A stretch of 64,000 nucleotides of DNA from Echinometra lucunter (Eukaryota; Echinodermata; Echinoidea; Camarodonta; Echinometridae): NCBI GenBank assembly GCA_029962745.1, contig JAPZVO010000023.1, forward strand, positions 310,001 through 374,000, given 5' to 3'. The notes under the pieces were generated by a model. It was not told the DNA's origin and did not search any database. It saw only the letters and a list, made by a program, of their open reading frames with translations. The translations under genes and the position numbers were made by a program. The stretch's first letter is position 1. The number at the start of each line of letters is the position of its first letter. Of this stretch, positions 44,509-56,765 are shown one piece after another.

Positions 44509-47500
44509 CTGGGAAGGTTTGAAATATTTCATTGTGTTAGCTTATCACAGCCATGTTGTCACTCATTTCTAATGCCAAATCTAGACGTAAATTTTTACAA
44601 AGTAGAAAGAGAGCAAAAAGAGGGCGAAAAGAGAGCATTGGGAGAGAAAAAAAAGTCAAGAGAAGGGAAACTGAGTTAAACTACACCTCCCCCCCACCAC
44701 AGCATGCCACCAGGTAAGAAAGGGAAAAAGAAAGAGAGAGAGAGAGAGAGAGAGATAGAGAGAGAGAAAGAAAGAAATGAAGAAAGAAAGACTAATAAAT
44801 ATCAAAAATAATCCAAGAAGTGAATGAAGAAGTGATGTGTAACGATTGAAATAAAGAACCAAAATAATGATTTATCAAAGAAACTTAAGTAATCAAAACA
44901 GCTGGATGACAAAGAGGGCTTATTTCTGAACTTACCAGACTAACTGATGATTGTTCATAGTCAAAACCAAAATCAAAGTCAAGCGAAGATAGACCCTGTT
45001 AGACAATAAGAAGGAAAAACTCATTGGTTAAACATAAAGCCATTATACTATCAAACATTGTAAATGTTTGTGTTTAGGAATTATTTGTTCGTCTTTGTCG
45101 GTCTCAAAACATGAAAATAAAATCGTTAATCCTACAGTAGTTAATCAACAAATTCAGTTTTGCAGATAATGAAATACTTAAAAAACACAACTTCACATAG
45201 TTAGCTTAAGAAATAAACGATACAGCCTTTCTTTGATAGTTAAAACTTTACAGATAAAGGGAAAACAAAACGATTATGAAAATGATTTAAAATGTAGTTC
45301 ATAATATACCAGCAGTATTCTTTGACAAAAGATTTTCGAAATGATACTTACGAAGCAATCTTTGGGATGGAGTAATTCGACTTGAACGAAGACAGAAATA
45401 CCTTTTCTATCAGTCGGAACGGAAGCACGACGACGCCTCAGAGGATCCGATGAGATGTTGATATTTGGAGGTGATACCTGATGAAATACAGCACAATGAA
45501 TGATTGACTGACTGACTGATTGATTGATTTATCAGTCTGTTGGTTAAATGGTTCAAATTGGGCGGTTTTTTAATTCAGTATTTTTCGTACATGGCAGTAA
45601 ATGGCAGTGCAAAAAAAGAGATTTTTTTTGCTAGTATATAGATTTGACCCCTTGAGAATTAAGGGCCATATATTTCCAAAACCAACATAGCAGGTATATC
45701 TGCTGAAAAACTGAAATTAAAATATGAGTATGAAGTTTTTTATCCCACAGCTTTATGAAATTAAAAAGGCTCTAAACGTAATCATTGCAATATCAGACTC
45801 TTACTGATTTCGTTTTCTTTTCCCTATTGCTACTCGAGCGGGATGATTTCCTCGATGAGAAGTCCCTGAACGTACTCCGGGAAAACGACTGCTGCGAGGG
45901 CGTGGCACCTTTCCTCATGTCGATGGTTGGCAAGGTAGCAGTCATGTGATTGGTCACATGGTTAATCATGTGAGTGACCATGTGACTTGGTAGGTTATCG
46001 AGCTCATCTTCATCGCTCTCTGATAGGGTCTTAGTTCGGGTGAGGAAGGTGGGCGTGTCCGAAAGACTTTGTATATCCATGTGTTGATACGTCTTCTGAA
46101 ATGAACATTTCAACCGTGATAGTAATGTCGAAATCGAACTGCATCATCTGTATTGACATTGCACGAGTTCCTAAAATTATTCTTAGAAAGGTTTTAGTCT
46201 TCGTATATACAATTCAAACTGTGCTCTTCACAAACATGAATCAATTATAAAGAAACTTTGTTACATTTTGGATTTTTGTTATCGTTAAAGTTTAGGGTCA
46301 CCCAAGAAAGAAATATTTTTTCAAAGCTAGAGGTGTATGACACTGTACGAAATCTTACCGATCTACTGTGTTGGCCAAGTATAGTCTTCCTAGGTGAAGA
46401 GACTTTAAGAGGCTCGATGTCTGGTAAAGAAAGCGTCTTGTTTCGTCTTTTACGGGAATTCACTTCATTATCTGTGGAGGAGAGTCAATGATTATCATGA
46501 TTATGGCATGAACAGTGAGAGCTAAAACGTCCCTGACGGAATACAAAACCTTCCAGTTCGCTTATTTCTACAAGTATCCATACTTGCGTGATCAATGGCG
46601 TATCAAGAAATTAATAGGGAGGGGGCTGAATTCCTCGCTAACCCCTCCTCGATATAAATGGTTGGTTATTTTACCTGACTGCTAAGAAAGCATGTGTATG
46701 CTTGTTATTAAGTAACCAGAGGACCGACGGCTTTAAGTCCCCTCCGAAGGACTTGGTAATGAGGTAATACCTTACCAAAGGGCATTAGCGCATCCACTTG
46801 GTTTCGAACCCGGGTACTCCCGGTTACGAGACCACTGCTCTACCACTGACCACAGCTCCTCCTTCATTATGAAGCGAACGAAATATTATTCATTGGTTCC
46901 AACAATTCCCAAGAATTCCCCTCCCCCTTCTGAATAAACAATAACGAAAAAAAAAGTTGGCTTCTGTTGGCAATCGATCCCTCCCCCCCCCCCCCCCCGA
47001 CGCCGCTCCTGTTTACATGAGGTTGCTGATACATGTATTTAGATATTAGTGATGATTACCTGTGCTTGTTATGGAACCAATCCGAGACGGGCCACTATCA
47101 TCCTGGAATGACTCCTTTGATGGGTGTAAGTTCGGCTTGACAGCCTTCAGCTGCATCAGAACTTGGCATGTACCCTAGACATGATGCAAAATAAATGAGT
47201 ATTTACACTGAATGAGATCACTTATCCAGAGAAAAAGATTTTGCAATGTTCCCAATTCCCCAAAGTTTTAGCTGGTATTTCAAAATCTTTTTTTTTTAAT
47301 CTATTCCCAAACGATTTTCAAAAGAATTAATCATAAATTATCTCTATTAAACCCATGCAAACATTGAAACGACTTAAAATATCAAAATAATGCAATGACA
47401 CCATAACATGACAACCGTATTTTTTAGCAGGATAAAGAAATTAAAGTTTTTGAAGAAATAATCTTACCGATTTAACGACGTAAATCCATTCTGACTTGGC

Positions 47501-48415
47501 ACTATCTTTCACTATAACCTGACCACGTCTGTAATAGAGAAAGAGAGAGGGAGAAAGAAAGAGAGATTAGTCAGTGACGAAGTCTATTTTCTCTCTTAAT
47601 AAGGTACTGTACACTGTTAGAACAGTTGTTTAAAAAGATTGTTTAAAATATGAACCTACCAAGAGTTGTTTAAAAAAATCCTTGTATGTTTTATATACAT
47701 TTTTAAAACAACAATTGGTAGGTTCATAATTTAAACAACCGTGCTAACAGTGTAGTTCAGGAGATATGATATTATTCTTTACCTTTCTGTCCAGAACTAA
47801 AAAATATCAAATAGTTATCTTTGTAATTGATTTCAGCTTGGAGTGGTTGAATACCTTTTTACTCAAGGGCATCAAACAAATCAAATGCTATTCTTATCAA
47901 ACGAATAACTAAATTTAAAAAAAAATGAATGAATGATTTTAAAATATATTCCGTTGACTTAACCAATAATCTCACCGTCATGCATTACTTATTCTACTTT
48001 CAACATTAGCCCGAAACAAAGATCTACTTACTTGTAAAAGTGAAAGAGACACATTTCTGGATGCTGTTTGAGTATCTCGATTGGCCAGTACTTCATGAAG
48101 TTAATTTGTCTGAAAGAAAGGGAATACGGGGATAAAGATAAAACTTTAGTTTAGCACAAAATGATGAAACTTAGGGTGCGTTTAAGCGATTTTTGAAGCT
48201 AGAATCATGAACATGAATCCCAAATCAAAACGCTGTTACAAAACACGGCTACTTACATGATTTCGCTCTTTCTTTCTTTTTCTTTCCATCCATTCATCCA
48301 TCGGCCTGTCTCCATCACTGGCCATTTTCTTTCTCCCTCTTTTCATATCCCCTCTCACCCCACCCTGTCCTATCATTCTGTCGTTTCCCCAACTGCCTAC
48401 TCCTATCTCTCTCCC

Positions 48416-48478
<63 letters not shown>

Positions 48479-48888
48479 CAATAATAATAATAATATACAG
48501 TTCTTGTATAGCGCATATCACATTAACGTCTCTGTGCTTTTCCAAAGGACTTGGATATTATTACCCCAGCTTTAGCCCGGCAGCCTTTTAAAGCGCGCAA
48601 GCATTTCATTTCATTTCATTTCAAGGAACGAATTCCTGCCAGGTACCCATTCACCTCACCTGTGTTGAGTGCAGCACGATTTGGATGAATTTCTTGCTGA
48701 AGGAAATTAACGCCATGGCTGGAATTTGAACCCACGACCCTCTGATTGAAAGTCGAGAGTCAGAACCACCAGAGCATGACGCTTCCACACTTGGGAATCC
48801 CAATCACACTTGGGAAACTTGACATGTCTAAGTTCCTGTCCTAGGCACCCCCCCCCCCCCTCCCCATCCCCCTTTCATTCTCTTTATT

Positions 48889-48937
<49 letters not shown>

Positions 48938-51900
48938 CCTGAGAAATTTGACGTGTTCAGGTTCCTGACCAGGTTCCTGTCCTCTCATGAATATATCGAA
49001 GAAATCTTCTCTTGTGATAGCTAGTAGATGAACTGGTCCTTGACTCGACACCGTCGCTGTACGTCGCCCATGGTGCAGGATTGCAATCTCACCGAAGCTA
49101 CTTCCTCGTCGTAGCACGGCTACCGTTCGTACGCTAGATTCACCCGTATCGGAATTGTTCGATAAGATGGTTACCACAACTGTAGGCAGCAGAAGATTAA
49201 AGAAGGGACTAAACATTGCCCACTTTTTTGCCAGAACCGACACCTTAGAAAGCTATTGAATAACCCTTTCACATTATCGGCACATTATTCATTTGTCTTG
49301 TTACAATTTTTTCTTACTCGTACACGTCATAGAGAGAACACCCTATTTGCTAGCTCGGAATTTATTGGTCATTTTTAATAAAAATATATTATATTCTGAT
49401 TGGAACTTTATTGTAAATTTTGCATGTTATGGTTGAGATTTTTAAAAAATTCTTGAAAGAGATTAGGAAGGTCTTAATTTAAATTTCTGAGACGTATCAA
49501 GTCATTGACCAATACGGGAGCAGAATAAATCAGCATGGGCAACCATAGAGTTACTCATGATTTACTATCGAGTCTCATTTTTCTAGGTCAGTAAAAAATA
49601 GGCCAATGCCAGCGAGAAATATTTCACCAAACTATCAACAGATCTTAATCGATTATCTGATTATGATGATGATAGTCATCTTCCAGTGTTACTCATGGAC
49701 GTGCAATGTAGCTGGCCATGAACACAACAAGAAGCAGTCAAATTTTGCCAACATAGTCACAGATCAACAGTGATTCACAATAGAAAAAAATTATTGTTGG
49801 CATTTAAATGATGAGCTACTTACCAGACCCGGAAATGACAAAATAGAAGTTTTCTGCGTAATGACCCTGTCTAATGATGACCCGTTTTGGAGGAATGCTG
49901 GGAAGAAAGCATTGCAAAATAGATTATATTTTTTCACTGTCTTCACGTGTACTGAACATCTGTGAAATCTGTGAAATGATGGAGAGTGGATATTTATAAT
50001 CTTACTACAAGCACTTTCTTTAAGTCTCTGCTAGTTTTATCCGATTGACCATTGATTCTTTCCCTCTATCTCTTAGTCGTCATCTTTAAATGCAACGTTT
50101 TTTATTATTTTATGTTCTCAACTTCAGTACATTTTCCTTATCTTAAAAGATACTTTTTAAAATGTACAGTTCTTACTTTTACACAAGAAAAAGCTTTCTG
50201 GAAAAAGAATGCCATTCTTCGGAATGGGTTTGGGCCATAGTTTCCTTTGACATGTTTGAGTTCGCAAATACTTACAATTCATACCACGCAACTTTGACAA
50301 GTTTTTCCTGCATATGAAGAGGATATTCAGCGAAAGATTTCATCGTCTGCAAACCAATCAGAGCCTGCGTAAGAAAGCGGACATAAACATGGCCGTATAA
50401 TATATGTTTCGCTTTAGATTACTGGGCACAGTCTTCCCATTAATGTCACGATACTCAATCAGTGTCAAGAAATATCCGAAAGAAAATTAATCAAATAGAT
50501 GATTATTAAAACTTTCCACAGTTAGATCCTGGTAGACATGGTAGATAACTACAGTTTTCACTATTATAATATCACCCAAAGTGAGAAATCCTATTTTATC
50601 TTGGGTGACCGGTGACAGACGAAAAATCACAGCTAATAAAAATCGCAGGCTAGAATGTGAATTCTCTTTATAGTTTTATTCATACTATTTAAGTAATTCA
50701 TTTGAGGGTAGTACACTTACCGATGCCAATTGGTCCTTTGATCTGGCATAGCTAGGAGTGCTCAAAATGTTCTTAACTTCTTGTGTGATTCCAACCTGTA
50801 CAGAGACGGTGTACATGATAATGAAATATTAGACATTTGGGAATGATAAAACACTTTACTTGAACCTGCACATGGCAACCAGAGATGCATCATAGCAGGC
50901 TCTTTTGTACCAGTTAATATCTTGTGAACATGTGGAAATACATTAAAATGCCCTTTTCATTCAAATATGAAAAAGTACTTTACTTTAAAATGACACTTTT
51001 TCAATAAGGGGTTTTAGATTAATGTCAGCATCTTTCATAATTATATTCAGGATGCAGAATTTAACAATTCTGATCCAGCGATAGGCTCACCTCTTTCTTG
51101 ACCTTGAAGTAGTTCCGGTCGAAAGACAGGCCAGACATCTTCATGTTATCAGATTGGTATTCTTCCGCAAGGCTGGTGAATGTTTGTGGTTCGATACGTT
51201 CACTGTCCTTCTTCGTTCTGTCATAGTATAATGTAGTGAAAAATAAAAAAAAAATGATGAATTATAATGTACGTCATAAAATTGAAATAATGTATTTTGA
51301 TTACTGTTAGTTATCATTGCATCATTCTACCAATTGGAGAATGTCAAAAAGAGGCGAGACTTAATGGTGATACCATGTCTCCCTCGATCCCAAATATTCC
51401 CCTCACCACCCCCCCCCCCCTTCAAAGATGAAGTCCATGTTTTGCATTTTAAAGTAGACCTACACTGTTAGAACAGTTGTTTAAAACTCAAAGGGTTGTT
51501 TAAAATATGAACCTACCAACTGCTGTTTCAAAAAAATTGTACATAAGACATACGGGGATTATTTTTTTTTAACAACTCTTGGTAGGTTCATTTAGCCCGA
51601 CGTACATTATACGATCCGACTGCGATCCGATTTTCGAACAAATGGCATTTTGCATTAAATATGAAAGCTTAGACAGGTAAAATTCTCTTATTTGAATTTC
51701 GGAATAATGATAGGAATACTAAAATCAAAATTTTGGTTAACTGCAAGGCTTGTGGTCGGATTAAAGGCGAAATCGGCTTCAAATCTTAGCCGATCGAAAG
51801 AATGCTTTGACGTTACTACCATTTGGAATTAAACTCAATTTTATTCCCACAGGTAGGCTCTCAATAGCCCGGCATTTCGATTTTAATGTTCATACGACTA

Positions 51901-52811
51901 TTCGGAACTTTGATCATGAAGATTTTACATGTTTGAATGCTCATATCAAATGCTATAAACAATTTTTATCCAAAATCGAATCGTAGTCTGATCGTGCAGT
52001 GTGCGGCGGGGTTAACATTGTACATATCTTATTTTCATCTTTCCTTAGCTCAAACAAATTTCAATACATTCCTGCTTAAATACTTTCTAGGCCTTTAACA
52101 TCAAGCGAGAACAAGGATTTGTGAAAGCAAGACGCTAACACGTAACTACCGATAAACACGCGGCACATTAAACATTCATTCGGACATCATGACATGAATG
52201 AAGAAGTCATTCTTAGTTTTCAAACTTTAATGAGTGTAATCGAGGTCAAAATATGTGAAGTGTTATGATGTTCCTAATTCAGCTGTTTCCTTTTATCGAC
52301 AGACTGTATAGATGCTAAGCCTTGCCTGAAGCATGAAGTAGAGAGATGTATTCTAAGTGTCTGTTTTATTGACTACCATTCATCTGATGGTGGAGTCAAA
52401 CACCTTTCTTATTGTGATAGTGGGATTCAAAACAGACTTTCCTACCTCCCTATCTATACTGTCATGTGATGTGCAAATAAAGAGTGTCAAAAGAAGCCTT
52501 ACTATGTTAGATTGAAAATCTTAGTCACCCTCTGCTAAAAGAAAAGGGGTGGGAGGGAGAAAGGAAGGTTGGAAGAAATGTAGTTCAAAAGTGATTATTA
52601 TCACATGAAATACAACGATAATAATAATCTCTATCCTTAGAACTATTAATGAAAATTTCTTCGTGCTCTTCATAGAAATTATACCTCTGGTTGTTGGATT
52701 TATGAAAACAGATCATGCGTGCACCATCTCCACTCCCCGCGGAGTATTTCTACCATATGGCCAACGAGATTGCATGTGGGGTTTATGTTATAAGATAAAA
52801 GGGCATAGAAT

Positions 52812-52858
<47 letters not shown>

Positions 52859-55800
52859 GGAGGGGCGGCAAGAAAATTTCAGAGGAAGAGGACTAATAGT
52901 AAGATAGTAAGAGACAGACTGTCATTTTGATTGTCGTTTCAAGTGTGTTCAAAATAGCCTGTATACTCATGATCTTTATAGACTCAAGTTCTACCAATAC
53001 ATCCACGATAATGCGAGTTGTTTGATTTATAGATTAGACTCCATTTGATAATATAATTCTCTTTTGGAAATTGTATGTTTACATTTCATTAAGGTTACTC
53101 ACATATTTGTTCATTATCCACAATATTTACGTAGACCGCTTTCTCTAATTAGAAAACCGTTGACTCAGATGGTATTTTAATAACTCCTTACAACCACTAC
53201 TATTACGCTACAGCTATCTACTGAAGAATTATACAGCTAGCTCACGGAGTACCTGCATATATTATTATTCAATCAATTTGGTATTATCAGAATAGAAAGT
53301 GAATTATTTATCATAACAGCTGAAAATTCACAGCAAAAGCACGATCAAACGCACTAAGACTCCAAACGCTTAAATAATTAGTCGACAATCTCATAAAATA
53401 TGTAATGAAATATAACCCGCAAAGGATTCAAACAAAAATATCCCCAATCCAAATAATGCAGGTAAAAATTGTGTATTTTTCGATAATTTCTACTATATCT
53501 GCGCTATATTGGGTATGCTGAGGTCTAAAGATCACTGATGCAATACCTTTAGAATGGTAATGACCATTATAGAATAATCATTCGTCGGAGTCATTTTTCA
53601 GATGAAATGATTTTAATTCCTGATATCGGTCTCTTCATGTATTTGACGTATGTACATCTCTCTATCTCTCAATAATCAATCGAATGAGGAAAATTATTCC
53701 TTGCAAACTCATTCATTCGTGACTGTATTATAAGGAAACGATATGACTGTGTTGTAGTTGTTGTTATAGTGACGTTTATATATAGGTCACGATGTGTATC
53801 CCATATGCCATGCGATCACTAGCATGACTATGCATGACGACTTTGCTTCTCATACTTCTTATTTGAAATAAATCTCTCTTTTTATTTGGAATTTTTATAC
53901 TTTTTATACAGACCTACACATCGATGCCCGCCTCCTAATTCTTTTGTTTCCTTTATTCGCGTTGTTCAAAGGGAGTGCTATTTGACTACAACAACGGTTC
54001 AAATATATAGACCCTCATTCAAATCTTTTGAAAAGATTTTGGGAGGGAATTACACAGATAAGAGCAGATTGAAAAGAAACAGCTCCCCGTGAGGTATTAA
54101 ATGACTACAACAACCTATATAATTACAGACTAGAAAGCCTGTTATCTAGCTTGCAATGTGGAGACCGTTTCATCAACATTTGTCGTCTGACAAGTTGTCC
54201 GATCTGACATCTTTTCTTGACTTTGATTGGCTGAGAAGCATCGTTACTGTGGCAACTGTCGGATAAAACAGACTGTGTCGGATAAAACATCCGACAAGTC
54301 CTTTCATGAAACGCTCCCCTGATCGTTCATTGTTGGATATCAGTGGGTCCAAAACCAATTTCCACTTCGTGGATTCGTGGATCGGGGAAAATGATGCTGA
54401 TGGTAGGCCAAATGGAGGGAAAGTGGGGGGTGGGAGGGGAGGAGGGGTGTGTATTTATTTCCTGTTCTCAAGAAGTACTGCGTTGACATTTCAAATTTGA
54501 CAAGTGCTCCAAAGAGCTGAAATACATCCCCCAAATACTTCAGTATATCAGAATTTAAACTAAGCATAATTATCATGACACTAAACATGCTAAGCAGATC
54601 GTACCAAAGAGGAAAACACAACCCACTGGTTGAAGTAACACGCATAATAAGATGGGAAAATGACATAAAGCGTAATTAACTTCGCGAGATTCAAAATTAT
54701 GTCAATATTTCTATGGACTCCTTGGGTATAATATGACGTAATCGAGAGGAGGTGCACACAAGAGACAGAGGATGCAGTATCATAATTATGTCTTGTTAAG
54801 GATGAGAATATTAACATCTTCTGGCAGTTTGTCATGTCAAAAACTTACTGTTCAATTCAATTCAATTCAATTCAATTCAATTCATTTATTTTCCACAACA
54901 ATATAAAAACAAACATAAAAAATACAAACAAAAGTACGAAGAACAATATTAGGATAACAAAATAGGACAAAGAGGAAGAAAATATATATCATTGTGGAGG
55001 GAACCAACAAGAAGACAATAAAAAAGTCTTAAAAATGCTGGTTCCCAACATATAGCATAGTTCGAAAACAATATATGAATCAACGTATTTGTAAAAGGAA
55101 AAGTATAAGTATGTTTCGATTCTGATTCCATTTATCAAATAATAAAATGGAATATGTTATAACAATATCAAACAACAATAAGAATAAACAAAACAATATG
55201 GAAAAGGAGTGAAAGATCATGTTACTTTACTATTATTCAGCATAGGCGGTATCTATTTATCAAGTAGTTTTTATGAAAGATCTTCTGAAAATCTGAAAAT
55301 CGTCCGAAGAGCCTTTTCTCTCTCCATGCTCATTATGTGCTCAAAACCTTATAATAACGGTTACGTCCAGTTAATTGGCAAATCGGCCGTTTCTGTTGCA
55401 GTTTCTCCACTTCATGGTCTCTCTATCTTTCTTTCTTTCTTGCTTTCTTTTTTCTTTTCTTTTTTTTTGATAATGCAAGCTTTTAGCTATCGACGATCAC
55501 TTTAATTGGATTTAATCGAAGAGTTAGGAATTCTAACTTAGCACATACTGAAACCAATGATTGATTCTAACCGGAAACCTTGTGCGTATCTCGAATTCTC
55601 TTCAGTCAAAAGTCAATATAATTGACACAAAGTATTCTTGTTTGAATATTTGAAGAATCCATTTGGTAATGTTTGGGCTATTTGCAGGGGTAATTAGCGA
55701 GTTGATCAAGTTTCTGCAATAAACGCAAGAAGTTGCGTACATAGGCTGATGTTCATCAACAAATTGTACACTTTACTTTACAAAACGTTTTAATTTCTTT

Positions 55801-56705
55801 TTTCGATACCTTCTATTTTCCCCTGCTAGACCCAATTCATTGTATGCTGCAATCCTGAATTCTTGGTTAATTTTAGTCATATCAAATCTAAATGCCTGGG
55901 AAAGGGTGTGTTGTTTTCTTGTTGAAATAAGTCCGCTTCATCGTTCTGCTTTGTAAATCTATTTCCAAAATCAATTTCCAATATACTTTGATAAGCATTA
56001 TTTCCATTTTTTTTTACACTTTTTTGTTGTATTGTGTTTCTCCCTGTCTGATATTCTCCACATGTCGAAAAAAGAAGACATGTAGACATGATTGTGAGAG
56101 CGGATGTTTGAGCGGCAGCAGAAAAGATAAATTTTTGAAAGAAACATTAAGTGGTGTTCATTGGAAAACAAACTTTCATTTGATATTTGACGATTTTGTA
56201 TCATTCACTACTACGGACGTCTTGTGTACCTTGAAAGAGGGACATGCTTGTTTTTTTCTTGAGTATCAGAAATATAAATTCGGGTCTTGACACCTCCATT
56301 CATACGGAAATCGAACTATTTATTTGTCATGTATGCTGCGGTTAACTATTTTAAGAATCATTCAATTTTTAAACCGTGAGAATATATTCTCACATGTTAA
56401 CTACCATGGATTATGATCAATATATATTGATTTAAAAAGCCTGCGGCTTGACTGTGACGAAATTGGAGAATAATTCGATACTCGAGGTGAATAACTTAGG
56501 ATGATGAATGAAAATTCATGAGAGTTGAGGTCATGTCTATGATGTACCATTGTCCATCTATCAATATAATACCTAGACATGTATAACAGAGCCTAAATAA
56601 TAAAAATCAGACCAGGGATAATTATTATAGGCCTATGTTAACGCGCAACAAAAGTTCGACAAGGGCAAACTGATGCGAAGCTGCGGCCACTGACCATACA
56701 TCCCC

Positions 56706-56765
<60 letters not shown>

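Noticed and set aside
50347..50358. Using the inner AG (TTGGTTTGCAG) as the acceptor of minus-gene exon 6
   Set aside because: The outer acceptor (TTTCTTACGCAG) adds ALIGLQ, which aligns with ALVSLR of the plus gene; the inner one remains possible as a minor in-frame variant.
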